DNA of 64,000 nucleotides, from assembly GCF_006381105.1 (NCBI RefSeq), contig NZ_VDET01000016.1, forward strand, positions 1-64,000. The letters run 5' to 3'. The translations under genes were made by a program, and so were the position numbers. This stretch comes from Flavicella sediminum. Lineage in GTDB: Bacteria > Bacteroidota > Bacteroidia > Flavobacteriales > Flavobacteriaceae. Shown piece by piece: positions 16,124-25,463 of the stretch; the stretch's first letter is position 1, and each line of letters begins with the position of its first letter. Under the pieces are notes generated by a model. The model was given only the letters and a program-made list of their open reading frames with translations, did no database searches and was not told the origin of the DNA.

Positions 16124-17701
16124 TTAATCTTTGGTGACCATACTTCCCCACCAATTATTTTTAGGATCAAAATCATCTTCTAAGAAACGCATTCTTTGTT
16201 TCTCCAAAGATTTTATCAATCTTTTATTTTTAGCCGTTCTAATTTTCACTGCTACTTTTTCATCATACAATTCATCTTTCTTTGGAAAATTAGCTCCTAC
16301 ACTTTTTAACCAATTCATTAAATTTGCATGAAGCTCTTTTGTTTTTTCAGGACGCGCAGCTGCTATATTATTTTGTTCTGATTCATCCTCTTTTAAATTG
16401 TACAATTCATTGGAATCACTTTCGTAATAATGAATCAACTTCCAATCACCTAAACGAACAATAGAAGAAGGCTCTCCTCCTTGATTTCCATAATGAGGAT
16501 AATGCCAATACAACGGACGCTCTTCTAAAGTCTTTCCTTCTAAAATAGGTTTTAAACTAACACCATCTATATGTGCTTCAGGTTTTAAATCCGCCCCTAC
16601 CAAATCTAAAATAGTCGGATAAAAGTCGGTACCCATTACAGGGAAATTATTTTTAGTTGCCTTATGCTGCAACCAAGGAACATTGATAAAAAAAGGCTCT
16701 CTAATTCCGCCTTCCCATTGATATCCTTTCCCGCCTCTTAAGGGTAGATTTGACGTAGAAAAAGCATCTCCGGAAGCAACTCCTCCATTATCTGAAGTAA
16801 ACACAACAATGGTGTTTTTATCCAAACCTAATTCTTTTAATGAATTTAAAACACGACCCACAGCTGCATCCATATCATCAACTAAACCAGCATAAATAGG
16901 ATTGTCTTGCACCTCTCTAATAGGTAAAACACGTTCTTGACGGTACCCTTTTTCTGCCACACCATTTGCCTTTGCTTTTTGTTGGTATTTACTCCACTTA
17001 TCTTTTGACGTTTGAATAGGTCCGTGAACCGCGTAAAAAGAAAGATAGGCAAAAAACGGTTTGTCTAAATTTGCTTTCATAAAATCAACCGTTTCATTAG
17101 CCAATCTCATAGAAAGATTTTCTCCGTCTACTTTGTTTTTTAATTTAGGATTTCCAAAAGGTGAAAAATAGCCACCTGGAGGACTTCCACGATGATGACC
17201 TCCTTTGTTTACATCGAACCCATGATCTTCTGGATACGAACCTTCATCACCTAAATGCCATTTACCTGCAAAAAAAGTAGCATAGCCTTGTTCTTTCATT
17301 GCTTCCGGCAAGGTTACATCTTCCAATGCTAAATTACGTTTGTACTCTGCTGGCAACAATTTATCATAACGTTTGCGTTCTCTCCATTCTTCACCTGCTT
17401 TTGCCCCAATCCAATCGGTAATACCATGTCGGGCCGTAAACTGACCATTCATAATACTAGCTCTTGATGGACTACACACGCGACAAGCAGCATAACCTTG
17501 AGTAAACACCATACTTTGATTTGCCAAAGCATCAATATTTGGAGTTTCGTAAAACTTACTACCTGAAAAGCTCGTGTCATTTGCCCCGTAGTCATCTACC
17601 AAAATAAAAACTACATTGGGCTTTTTCGCTGTTTCTTTTTTTTCTGTTGTACATGATAACGCACAAAAAAACAAACCTAAAATCGATATAAATATCCTCA
17701 T
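16124..17701 (-). CDS. S1-type sulfatase lipoprotein
   Basis: This 525-residue protein has a lipobox Cys at residue 17 (CALSC), so it is probably anchored in the cell envelope. The formylglycine signature CSPSR is at 76-80; Cys76 would be oxidised to the catalytic aldehyde by a formylglycine-generating or anaerobic maturase not present in the window. Metal-binding motifs NVVFILVDDYGAND, GKWHLG and VFTSDNGG are intact, so it should be an active sulfate ester hydrolase of the arylsulfatase A superfamily. Substrate cannot be read; the family acts mostly on sulfated carbohydrates. It has its own terminator, so linkage to the downstream sugar-related operon is only positional. Confidence 0.9.
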   Translation of the reverse strand: MRIFISILGLFFCALSCTTEKKETAKKPNVVFILVDDYGANDTSFSGSKFYETPNIDALANQSMVFTQGYAACRVCSPSRASIMNGQFTARHGITDWIGAKAGEEWRERKRYDKLLPAEYKRNLALEDVTLPEAMKEQGYATFFAGKWHLGDEGSYPEDHGFDVNKGGHHRGSPPGGYFSPFGNPKLKNKVDGENLSMRLANETVDFMKANLDKPFFAYLSFYAVHGPIQTSKDKWSKYQQKAKANGVAEKGYRQERVLPIREVQDNPIYAGLVDDMDAAVGRVLNSLKELGLDKNTIVVFTSDNGGVASGDAFSTSNLPLRGGKGYQWEGGIREPFFINVPWLQHKATKNNFPVMGTDFYPTILDLVGADLKPEAHIDGVSLKPILEGKTLEERPLYWHYPHYGNQGGEPSSIVRLGDWKLIHYYESDSNELYNLKEDESEQNNIAAARPEKTKELHANLMNWLKSVGANFPKKDELYDEKVAVKIRTAKNKRLIKSLEKQRMRFLEDDFDPKNNWWGSMVTKD

Positions 17702-17815
17702 AATTCGATGGAAATAAATTAATTAAATTACTAGAAGATGATTCCTTTTTTCTAAAAAAACAATCCATTTTCTAAGGGACTGCAAAATAGAAATAAAAGC
17801 TTAAAATAAATGTAT

Positions 17816-18391
17816 TTAGAACACTTTAAATTCTGTAACTTCTTCCACAGCTCCAATTTCCATATTTTCTAGCTGTACATTTCCAACTCTAACTCTTACC
17901 AACCTAAGAGTAGGGAAACCAACTGCAGCAGTCATTTTTCGGACTTGCCGAAATTTCCCTTCATTTATTGTTATAGACACCCAGCTCGTTTTTCCATGCC
18001 GGTCGTCTCTAATTTTTTTTGAACGTTCTGAAAATTCAGGTGCTTCTAATAATATTTTAGCTGAACATGGTTTGGTAACATAGCGTTTTCCTTCAAAACC
18101 AATTTCTACACCGCTTTCTAATTCCGCAACTGCTTCAGTAGTAATTTCACCATTTAATTGTACATAATATTCTTTAGACACTTTGCTGCTACAAATAGTA
18201 TCGCTCAATTTCCCATCAGTTGTCAAAAATAAAAGCCCTTCCGATTTGGCGTCTAATCTACCCACAGCCATTGTTCCCTCAGGAAATTGATGCAGTTCGC
18301 CCAACAAACGTTTTTTGCGTGTTTTGTTATTTACAAATTGAGAAATAAAACCAAAAGGTTTATGTATGATAAAATGGCGGTGTTTTTCCAT
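17816..18391 (-). CDS. RluE/RsuA-family rRNA pseudouridine synthase
   Basis: This 191-residue protein lacks an S4 domain and has the catalytic GRLDAKSEGLLFLTTDG motif with the nucleophilic Asp, then SKEYYVQLNG and INEGKFRQVRKMTAAVG near the C-terminus, as in the RluE branch that modifies 23S rRNA. I chose ATG at 18391 (MEKHRHFIIHKPFG) since this is the family-typical beginning; an in-frame ATG 15 bases upstream lies within the terminator hairpin of the preceding gene. The start codon directly abuts the U-run of that terminator (18392-18398), which is unusual and means expression may depend on read-through or an internal promoter. Confidence 0.88.
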   Translation of the reverse strand: MEKHRHFIIHKPFGFISQFVNNKTRKKRLLGELHQFPEGTMAVGRLDAKSEGLLFLTTDGKLSDTICSSKVSKEYYVQLNGEITTEAVAELESGVEIGFEGKRYVTKPCSAKILLEAPEFSERSKKIRDDRHGKTSWVSITINEGKFRQVRKMTAAVGFPTLRLVRVRVGNVQLENMEIGAVEEVTEFKVF

Positions 18392-18421
18392 AAAAAAAGC
18401 ATCCATAAAATATGGATGCTG
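18392..18421 (-). terminator. Terminator of the DUF349 gene, abutting the next start codon
   Basis: AGCATCCATA and TATGGATGCT form a 10-bp stem with a short loop, followed by seven U on the minus strand. The base after the U-run is the A of the ATG of the pseudouridine synthase. Its 3' arm also contains the alternative in-frame ATG. Confidence 0.85.
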
Positions 18422-18442
18422 TGTATTTAAAAGTTGAAACGC

Positions 18443-20359
18443 TTAAACAGCTAAGCTTCTAATATAGGTCAATTTACTTTTCCAAAGATTCAATTCTTTA
18501 GATTGCTCTTTGATGGAATTTCTAACATTGATTACCAAAGGATTCGTTTCGTCTGCATTGGCAATAAAACTAATATTATTGTCTAATTGCTGAATACCTT
18601 TAGAGACTTCGTCAATTTTTTTACGCAGAAAAGTGACTTCGCTATCCAATTTTCTTGTGTTATTGGCTGCTACCAAAGCATCAATAGATAATTTATATTT
18701 CAACAAAGCCAACTCATCTCCTTCAATGGATAATTGCTTAAACAGTTTTTCTATAACTGCATTGAACTCATTGTCAATTCCTTTTTCTTTTCTAGGAACT
18801 CTTCCTATATTTTTCCAAGTTTCAATATAAGCTTTCACTTCTTCAAGCTTGATATTTTCATTTCCAATTACCGCATTTAACTGAGACAAAAATTCTTTTT
18901 TTGTTGCCAAAGCTTCAATTTCTTCATTCGATCCAGTGTCTTGAATTTTATGAATTCTGTCAAAATAATGATTACAAGCGTCTTTAAACTGTTTCCAAAT
19001 TTTATCAGAAAATTTTCTAGGCACATGACCAATTTTTCTCCATTCTGCCTGAATACGTTTCATTTCTTGGGTAGCTGTTGCATACTCTTCACTATCTTTT
19101 AAAGATTCTGCCAACTCCACCAAAGCTAATTTTTTCTCTAAATTCGTTTGCTGTTCTTTATTCAACTCTTTGTAAAAAACATTCTTATTATGGTTGAATT
19201 TTTTTGTAGCAGCTTTTAATTGATCCCAAATAATTTGACTTTTATTTCTAGGGACTTTTCCTATTTTGAAGAATTCCTCTCTTTTGGCTTCAAAAATCTT
19301 AATACTTTTTTGCCAATCAGAATGTGTTTTATTTGCTGAAACGTCAAAAGCTTCTAAACTTTGAATAACCGCTAATTTTAATTGAATATTCTCATCATAT
19401 TTTGCTTTTTGTCCTTCGTAAAAAGCATCTCTTTTATCATGAATAATTTTTGTTGCGGCACTAAATTTTTGCCAAACCTCTTCTCTAAATTCTCTTGAAA
19501 CAGGTCCAATATCCTCTTTCCATAATTTATGAAGTTCTTGCAACTCTTTAAAAGCTTTCCCCACATCATCAAGCTTTGTTAAGGCTTCAGCTTTTTCAAC
19601 AATTTTTATTTTTTCTTCAAGATTGTGTTTAAAATCTAATTCTCTCAAATCGTTATTCAAATGCAATAAATCGTAAAAACGCTCTACATGGTGGTGGTAA
19701 TTACGCCAGGTATTGTTGTATTTAGTTCTAGGAACAGGGCCAATTGCTTTCCAACGATCTTGCAAGGTCTTAAACTCCTTATACATTGTCGTAGAATCAG
19801 CCTTTTCAATCAAGTCTTTCAACTCATCAATGACTTCAATTCTTTTGTTTAAATTTTCTTTTAAACGTGAATCTAAATCGGAATAATGCTTTTTCCTTTT
19901 ATTTTTATATTCCGCAATCAAGTCGTTAAACGAAGTTTTTATAGGACTTGCATAATGAAAATCGATAGACTCTCCACCTTCCGCAAGAAAAGCTGCCTTT
20001 TTTTCGGCTAATAAAACGCCAAATTTTGCATCAAAGACTTTCTTTAAAGACTCCACATTGCTTTTTATGGCTTGTACTTTTTGGTCTTTTAACAAAGCAC
20101 CTAATTCGGCAACAAGTTCTTCAAGACTCATAGATTGAAAATCCTTTTCTGGCACTGTTTCTTTATCTTCAGAGTCTTCTGAATCTGCAGCCACCTTATC
20201 TTCAATGGCTTCCACTACTTTTGCTGTAGCTTCTTTTTCTATTGCTTCTGAAACTTCAGCCGCATTTTCAACTTTATTTTCGCTAGTGCTATCAGCGGTA
20301 TTTTCAATTGGTGTTACTTCTTTGGGTTCTTGAGAATTTTCATTCGAATTGTCTAACAT
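18443..20359 (-). CDS. DUF349 repeat protein, five domains
   Basis: This 638-residue protein has an acidic, low-complexity N-terminus (residues 1-80, Glu/Asp/Ala-rich) followed by five helical DUF349 repeats. Each repeat carries a variant of W-x-x-I-G-x-V-P-R: WKAIGPVPR, WKEDIGPVSR, FFKIGKVPR, WRKIGHVPR and WKNIGRVPR. The remainder is predicted coiled coil, with no signal peptide, so it is probably cytoplasmic. The family is common in Bacteroidota and Actinobacteria and has no firm biochemical role. It appears to be transcribed as its own unit ended by the hairpin at 18392-18421. Confidence 0.9.
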   Translation of the reverse strand: MLDNSNENSQEPKEVTPIENTADSTSENKVENAAEVSEAIEKEATAKVVEAIEDKVAADSEDSEDKETVPEKDFQSMSLEELVAELGALLKDQKVQAIKSNVESLKKVFDAKFGVLLAEKKAAFLAEGGESIDFHYASPIKTSFNDLIAEYKNKRKKHYSDLDSRLKENLNKRIEVIDELKDLIEKADSTTMYKEFKTLQDRWKAIGPVPRTKYNNTWRNYHHHVERFYDLLHLNNDLRELDFKHNLEEKIKIVEKAEALTKLDDVGKAFKELQELHKLWKEDIGPVSREFREEVWQKFSAATKIIHDKRDAFYEGQKAKYDENIQLKLAVIQSLEAFDVSANKTHSDWQKSIKIFEAKREEFFKIGKVPRNKSQIIWDQLKAATKKFNHNKNVFYKELNKEQQTNLEKKLALVELAESLKDSEEYATATQEMKRIQAEWRKIGHVPRKFSDKIWKQFKDACNHYFDRIHKIQDTGSNEEIEALATKKEFLSQLNAVIGNENIKLEEVKAYIETWKNIGRVPRKEKGIDNEFNAVIEKLFKQLSIEGDELALLKYKLSIDALVAANNTRKLDSEVTFLRKKIDEVSKGIQQLDNNISFIANADETNPLVINVRNSIKEQSKELNLWKSKLTYIRSLAV

Positions 20360-20490
20360 CTTGCTGTGTTTAAAGTTCCTTTATTATGAGATTCTAAATA
20401 TACTGATAGCTAGTGAAACAGCAAAATTTATAAGAACAAATAGCAAGTTCCTTCCTTTTATATTTTTAAGTGTCTCTACACACCTTAAAA

Positions 20491-20531
20491 CAAAAAAAAT
20501 CCATCAATCATTTACGATTGTGGATTTTTAG
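20491..20531 (-). terminator. Terminator of the DUF368-DUF368-aroE operon
   Basis: AAATCCATCAATC and GATTGTGGATTT form a stem with one bulge, followed by a U-run on the minus strand, 18 bases after the aroE stop. Confidence 0.75.
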
Positions 20532-20548
20532 TCGTGTTCAAATTTAGC

Positions 20549-21304
20549 TTATTCTTCTGAGTTCCAAATTTCCCAAGATTTTTCCGCTTGCAATTCAAGC
20601 ATTTCGTATCCGTTTTTTATAGCAGCTCCTTTTTCTTTTCCTTTTCGTAAAAAAGTAGTTTCATCTGGATTGTAAATCAAATCGAATAGCAAATGATTTT
20701 CTGACAAAAACTCGTAAGGTATGCTTGGACATAAATGAATATCAGGAGAGGTTCCAATAGGAGAACAGTTTACAATGATATGTGTTTCAGAAATAATTTT
20801 TTCATTCAAGCTTTCATAAGAAATTTGCTGCGCATCTTTAGGAACTCTTGAAACAAAAACATACTCTATATTCATTTTTTTAAAAGCATAGGCCACGGCC
20901 TTAGAAGCTCCACCCGTTCCTAAAATCAAGGCTTTTTTATGTATGGGTTTGATAAAAGGTTTTATAGAATTAGAAAAACCATAAACATCGGTATTGAAAC
21001 CTTTGCGTTTGCCATCTTTATCTATTTTAATGGTATTAATGGCTCCTATATTTGCGGCATCTTCGTCAATTTCATCCAAATAAGCAGCTACCATTTCTTT
21101 GTAAGGAATGGTAACATTTAACCCCACTAAATTTTCTTTATGTTCTTTAAAAATCGGTGCAAATTCTTGAATTTCTTGTAAATCAAAATTGCGATAATTG
21201 CAATCTGTTAATTGTAATTGATCAAATTTTTCTGCAAAATAATTTCTTGAAAATGAATAGGCTATATTTTTCCCTACCAATCCAAACACTCTTTTGTAAC
21301 TCAT
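20549..21304 (-). CDS. aroE: AroE: shikimate dehydrogenase
   Basis: This enzyme reduces 3-dehydroshikimate with NADPH. The start at 21304 (MSYKRVFGLVGKNIAYSFSR, 251 residues) gives the normal N-terminus; the longer in-frame version would overlap the upstream transporter gene by 79 bases. Shikimate-binding SFSR, the catalytic Lys of NVTIPYKE, the catalytic Asp of GFNTDVYGF, and the nucleotide loop LGTGGASKAVAYAF are visible, as are NCSPIGTSP and NGYEMLELQAEKSW. It lies 5 bases after the second DUF368 gene, so it is probably co-transcribed. The length is slightly below typical (about 270), as in other Bacteroidota AroE. Confidence 0.93.
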   Translation of the reverse strand: MSYKRVFGLVGKNIAYSFSRNYFAEKFDQLQLTDCNYRNFDLQEIQEFAPIFKEHKENLVGLNVTIPYKEMVAAYLDEIDEDAANIGAINTIKIDKDGKRKGFNTDVYGFSNSIKPFIKPIHKKALILGTGGASKAVAYAFKKMNIEYVFVSRVPKDAQQISYESLNEKIISETHIIVNCSPIGTSPDIHLCPSIPYEFLSENHLLFDLIYNPDETTFLRKGKEKGAAIKNGYEMLELQAEKSWEIWNSEE

Positions 21305-21309
21305 GTTAA

Positions 21310-22317
21310 CTAATTTCTTTTTTGTTCGTAATAATCTAAACTTAAAACTATGGCTATTCCTAACAACACAAAAGCAAGAGCACTCCATGTTGCTGTGTCT
21401 TGCAAATTAGGCAAAAACCGTTCGTAATTTTCTAAAATCGGATTTTGCTGCTGATCCAGTACCTGTATGCCATTTATCGTTTTGTATATTTTTTCCTTCC
21501 ATGGCCAAACCACGCCTAATGAACCCGCTATAAAACCAATAATTAAGGCGTTGATAATGGCATTCCATCTTTTTAAAACATAACCCAAAATATGTGAAAT
21601 GGTGACCAAACCTACAAAAGACCCCATGAAAAAAGTGATCGCTATTTTCAGATATTTTCGATGAAAGCTATCCGATAAAATTTCAAAGTTCCCCATGATC
21701 ACGTTTCTGGTCACATCAAAAACTACATTGACAGAGTCTACTAGCAGCAAAACATAATTTCCTAAAAGCATTAATAAGAAAGACCCCGATAATCCAGGTA
21801 AAGTCATGCCACTTACCCCTATAATTCCGCATAAAAACACAAACCAAAGATTGCTATTTTCTTGAGCGGGAGGCATAAAACTTAGCGCACACCCAATCAA
21901 GGCTCCTATTAATACAACAAAGCTATTATTCAAACTCCACGATTCGTACTTTTTACCGATGTAATACACAGAACCTATAATCATTCCAAAAAAGGTACTC
22001 CACACATACATTTCGTAATTGGTCAATAAAAAATCTAATAGAATAGAAATACTGAAATAACTAAACAGACTTCCTCCCATTACCAAAAACAAAAAAGATA
22101 GGTTTAAATATTCATAGAGGCTTTTATACCTTCTACCTAAAATTAATTTAAACGCTTTGCTATTTATTTTTTGAAAAGTATAAATTAATTCTTCATAAAA
22201 CCCTAACACAAATGCCACCGCTCCACCAGAAACCCCAGGAACTTTATTTGCAGTTCCCATAGCTAAGCCTTTTAAAAAAAGTAACAGCTTGTCACTGTAA
22301 GTTCTTTCTGATGCCAT
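21310..22317 (-). CDS. DUF368 (PopT-type) polyprenyl-phosphate transporter, copy 2
   Basis: This 335-residue integral membrane protein has about eight to ten hydrophobic segments and the family signatures GLAMGTANKVPGVSGGAVAFVLGFYEELI near the N-terminus and GVSGMTLPGLSGSFLLMLLG in the middle, the two pseudo-repeat halves of DUF368. Members have been linked to recycling of undecaprenyl phosphate across the cytoplasmic membrane for cell-wall and surface-polymer synthesis. It differs clearly from its neighbour (22349-23278), for example NKVPGVSGGA against DVVPGVSGGT, so this is an old duplication. Operon order is copy 1, copy 2, aroE. Confidence 0.85.
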   Translation of the reverse strand: MASERTYSDKLLLFLKGLAMGTANKVPGVSGGAVAFVLGFYEELIYTFQKINSKAFKLILGRRYKSLYEYLNLSFLFLVMGGSLFSYFSISILLDFLLTNYEMYVWSTFFGMIIGSVYYIGKKYESWSLNNSFVVLIGALIGCALSFMPPAQENSNLWFVFLCGIIGVSGMTLPGLSGSFLLMLLGNYVLLLVDSVNVVFDVTRNVIMGNFEILSDSFHRKYLKIAITFFMGSFVGLVTISHILGYVLKRWNAIINALIIGFIAGSLGVVWPWKEKIYKTINGIQVLDQQQNPILENYERFLPNLQDTATWSALAFVLLGIAIVLSLDYYEQKRN

Positions 22318-22348
22318 TTGTTGTTATTTAGAAATTCATGCGAACTAT

Positions 22349-23278
22349 TTACTGCTGAGCTTTAAGAGTTTGAATTTTCTCTAGTCCTAAAATAATTAAG
22401 TACCCCAAAATTGCAAAAACTATAGCGTATATCAATTGCGGATCTTCATTAAAACTAGAAGGACTGATACTTTTTTGCAACAATGGAACCTCTTCTCCAT
22501 GAGAATTTGTTCGCCAAGATAATGTTTCTTTCCAAGGCCAAATTTTATTTAAAGAACCAATAATAAAACCTGTTAAACCCGCCAAGGTTAAATTTTTATA
22601 ATTAGAAAACAACCACTTCAATACTTTTGAAAAACTTAACAAACCAACAACAATTCCGGCTCCGATGATGGCTATTTTTTGTAAATCTCTATTGTGAATG
22701 GCATCTAAAATAATTTTATAAGAACCCAATAAAACTAAAATAAAGGAACCCGATATACCCGGTAAAATCATGGCACAGATTGCCAAAGCACCTGAAATAA
22801 ATAAAAATAAAGGAGAAGCTTCATCCGATACCAAAGGTTCAATAATCGTAATATAATAAGCAATTACAGCACCAATTAACATGATTGTAACGGTTAGCAC
22901 ATTCCATTTGCTAATTTGTTTTCCTATAAAAATAACACTGGCCAAAACCAATCCAAAAAAGAAAGACCACAATAAAATAGGTTGATTTTCTAATAAGAAA
23001 GAAATTCCTTTGGCTAAGGAAACCACACTAACCGCAATTCCTGCTAATAAGGTTGCTAAAAAATTACCGTTTACCGATTCCCAAACCGCCTTAATACCTT
23101 TTTCTTTTAACAGTTTTAAGGTGCCAAAATTAATGCTACTGATACTTCCAAGTAATTCTTCATAAATACCTGATATAAAAGCAATGGTACCTCCAGAAAC
23201 ACCTGGAACTACATCTGCAGCACCCATGGCCATTCCTTTAAAAAAAATAAAAATATAGTCTTTGATAGATCTGTTCAT
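22349..23278 (-). CDS. DUF368 (PopT-type) polyprenyl-phosphate transporter, copy 1
   Basis: This 309-residue multi-pass membrane protein has the canonical GMAMGAADVVPGVSGGTIAFISGIYEELL and AICAMILPGISGSFILVLLG signatures. It should carry lipid carrier (undecaprenyl phosphate) across the inner membrane, as shown for DUF368/PopT proteins. It is the first gene of a three-gene unit with a second DUF368 protein (31-base gap) and aroE. A -7 box lies 19 bases before the ATG. The canonical DVVPGVSGGT motif suggests this copy keeps the ancestral function. Confidence 0.87.
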   Translation of the reverse strand: MNRSIKDYIFIFFKGMAMGAADVVPGVSGGTIAFISGIYEELLGSISSINFGTLKLLKEKGIKAVWESVNGNFLATLLAGIAVSVVSLAKGISFLLENQPILLWSFFFGLVLASVIFIGKQISKWNVLTVTIMLIGAVIAYYITIIEPLVSDEASPLFLFISGALAICAMILPGISGSFILVLLGSYKIILDAIHNRDLQKIAIIGAGIVVGLLSFSKVLKWLFSNYKNLTLAGLTGFIIGSLNKIWPWKETLSWRTNSHGEEVPLLQKSISPSSFNEDPQLIYAIVFAILGYLIILGLEKIQTLKAQQ

Positions 23279-23296
23279 TTGTCAAGAAGATTTTGA

Positions 23297-23304
23297 CAAA
23301 TATA
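23297..23304 (-). promoter_or_regulatory. Candidate -7 box of the DUF368-aroE operon
   Basis: TATATTTG on the minus strand fits TAnnTTTG exactly, 18 bases before the ATG at 23278. A TTTG sits further upstream at slightly long spacing. A GTCAA/TTGAC inverted pair lies between box and start codon. Confidence 0.5.
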
Positions 23305-23396
23305 CTTTTTATTTGGAGATATTACTTCGCAAATTACCGTCAAGAAATAAATTAACAAACAACTATTTTACTTGGCAAACAATATGCTGTTTCAAC

Positions 23397-24770
23397 TTAC
23401 TTAACACTGGGAAAGTTTTCAATAATTTCTATTACTTCGTCCATTTTAAACAAACCAGCATACAGCTCTTTTATAACTGTATGAAATTCAAAATCCAAAG
23501 CCAAAGCATTTTTTAAATGCAACAAACCTTCCTCCTGCTTATCCATATGCAACAACAATCCAAAAAATCTATATTCAATTTCTGCGGTTTCTTTGTAAAA
23601 GTTTTTTGCTTGTACCAAAGAAGCTAGCGCTTCTTCAAAATGACCAATAAAATATTGAATATCTACCAAGGCTACCCAAATTTCTAAAGACTTATCGTCC
23701 AAACTCAAACATTTTTTAAACGCATTTATGGCCTCTTCAAAAAAGCTTAATTTCAAATTAATTTCACCGTACTTCCTCCAGTACATTGGGTTAAATTCAT
23801 CTATAGAAAGTACCTTCTTCATATAATATAAGGACTTTGAAAAATCTTCTTTTTGAAAATAAACTTCTGTCAGTGCCAACCAAGCCTTGTCTAACAAAGG
23901 GTCTTCATTTGTTGCTTTTTTATAAAACTCAACTGCTTTAGAAAACATATTTAAGTTCAAATAGCACTCGCCAACTCGCAAATAAACATACGCCGTAGGA
24001 TCATCCAATTCTACCGTTACCATATAGTTTTCTATCGCCTCACCATAACGTTCTAATTCCTCTAAAGTTTTTGCTTTTTCAATATAACCTCCAATAAAAC
24101 TTTCATCAATAATTACGGCATAATCAAAAGCTGTCAATGCTTCTTCATAATTTTTTAACACCATATATTGACGGCCTAGCTGGTGCCAAGCTATTTCGCA
24201 ATAAGGGTTTTTATCGATATACGATTTTAAGAAAACAATGGCTTCGGCGTGTTTTTCATCCATATCAAAACAATACACCACATTGTATAAAGAAGAATAA
24301 TCTTCAAAATCGACTTCCAAACATTTGGCAAAATTCAACCGAGCATCTTCAAAGTTATCTAAAAACAAATATTCCATCGCTAACAATGAAGTCACATCTG
24401 CAATATCATCTGTATAATCAAGCGCAATTTTTAAGGATTCAATCGCCTCCTTGTGCTTGTCTTCCTTTGAAAAAACAGCTGCTTTTTGAATATAAACTTC
24501 TTCATTTGTAGGCTCAAGAGCTTGCAATTCATTCAGAAGTTTTTTTGCTTCCACAATTTTATCTTCAAAAATATACAATTCTGCCTTCAACAATCTAAGA
24601 AGTACAGAACTAGGATGTTGTTCTAAACCTAATTTCACTGCTTTTTTAGCCAACGAATGTCGACCATTATCAATGTAATGATGTATAATTTCCTCAAATT
24701 CAGATGAGTCGAAAAAATACACCTTATCGGTCTTCAACATTGATTCAAATTTCGACAAAGACATACCCAT
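23397..24770 (-). CDS. Tetratricopeptide repeat protein
   Basis: This 457-residue protein consists almost entirely of about a dozen TPR units, recognised by recurring patterns such as EIAWHQLGRQYMVLKNYEEALTAF, YLRVGECYLNLNMFSKAVEFY and YWRKYGEINLKLSFFEEAINAF. No signal peptide or membrane segment is present, so it is probably a cytoplasmic scaffold. The partner cannot be inferred from the neighbours (DUF368 downstream, pyrR divergently upstream). It is a conserved type in Flavobacteriia without known function. Confidence 0.85.
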   Translation of the reverse strand: MGMSLSKFESMLKTDKVYFFDSSEFEEIIHHYIDNGRHSLAKKAVKLGLEQHPSSVLLRLLKAELYIFEDKIVEAKKLLNELQALEPTNEEVYIQKAAVFSKEDKHKEAIESLKIALDYTDDIADVTSLLAMEYLFLDNFEDARLNFAKCLEVDFEDYSSLYNVVYCFDMDEKHAEAIVFLKSYIDKNPYCEIAWHQLGRQYMVLKNYEEALTAFDYAVIIDESFIGGYIEKAKTLEELERYGEAIENYMVTVELDDPTAYVYLRVGECYLNLNMFSKAVEFYKKATNEDPLLDKAWLALTEVYFQKEDFSKSLYYMKKVLSIDEFNPMYWRKYGEINLKLSFFEEAINAFKKCLSLDDKSLEIWVALVDIQYFIGHFEEALASLVQAKNFYKETAEIEYRFFGLLLHMDKQEEGLLHLKNALALDFEFHTVIKELYAGLFKMDEVIEIIENFPSVK

Positions 24771-24878
24771 AAAATTTACATTTTAGTGAAAAAACTAACA
24801 AAATAAAAATACAACAAGCCTAGCTAATATAAAGAAAATATAGAATTTCTTTTTAACAATTTAATTAACAGAAATACC

Positions 24879-24886
24879 TATATTTG
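24879..24886 (+). promoter_or_regulatory. Candidate -7 box of the pyrR-pyrB operon
   Basis: TATATTTG matches the TAnnTTTG consensus and lies 30 bases before the pyrR ATG at 24917. It overlaps a possible upstream TTG start codon, which argues for the downstream ATG as the true start. No clear -33 TTG. Confidence 0.5.
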
Positions 24887-24916
24887 TTATCCAAAAAACA
24901 AGCTTTGGCAATTATT

Positions 24917-25459
24917 ATGAGTAACAAAATTTTACTAAACTCTAAAGAAATTGAAATCATCTTACACCGATTGGCTTGCCAGCTAATTGAAAATCATGGC
25001 GATTTTTCGAACACCGTACTTATTGGAATTCAACCAAGAGGAACCTATTTAGCAAAAAGACTTGCCGGCCTATTAAAAGAAGAATATCAAGTTGACAATG
25101 TGCCTTTAGGCTTGTTAGATATTACCTTTTTTAGAGATGATTTTAGAAGAAGAGACGCTCCTTTAGAAGCAAACACGTCGCATATTGATTTTCTAATTGA
25201 AGATAAAAAAGTGGTCATTATAGATGACGTTTTATATTCAGGCAGAAGTATCAATGCTGCCTTAACGGCAATGCAATCCTATGGTAGACCTAGGCATATA
25301 GAACTTCTTGTATTGATTGACAGAAGATTTAGCAGACATTTACCGATACAACCCGATTATAGAGGAAGACAAGTAGATGTAATTAACAATGAACGAGTAG
25401 CCGTTTTATGGAAAGAAAACGATGGAAAGGATACGGTTTATTTAACAACGAATAAGTAA
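24917..25459 (+). CDS. pyrR: PyrR: pyrimidine operon regulator / uracil phosphoribosyltransferase
   Basis: This 180-residue type I phosphoribosyltransferase has the PRPP loop VVIIDDVLYSGRSINAAL, the N-terminal IGIQPRGTYLAKRL flexible-loop region and LLDITFFRDDFRRRD, and ends in a typical GRQVDVINNERVAVLW segment. In Gram-positive bacteria PyrR binds pyr mRNA to attenuate transcription; in Bacteroidota it is less studied, and I see no pyr-type anti-terminator in the short 5' region, so the regulatory role is uncertain. It is translated just ahead of pyrB (4-base gap), consistent with an operon. Confidence 0.92.
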   Translation: MSNKILLNSKEIEIILHRLACQLIENHGDFSNTVLIGIQPRGTYLAKRLAGLLKEEYQVDNVPLGLLDITFFRDDFRRRDAPLEANTSHIDFLIEDKKVVIIDDVLYSGRSINAALTAMQSYGRPRHIELLVLIDRRFSRHLPIQPDYRGRQVDVINNERVAVLWKENDGKDTVYLTTNK

Positions 25460-25463
25460 AAAA

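Noticed and set aside
23279-23296. GTCAA/TTGAC inverted pair before the DUF368 gene as an operator
   Set aside because: The arms are only five bases with a seven-base gap in AT-rich DNA; too weak to support a regulator site.
24884-24916. Upstream TTG start for PyrR
   Set aside because: The TTG lies inside the TATATTTG promoter box and would be upstream of the expected transcript start.
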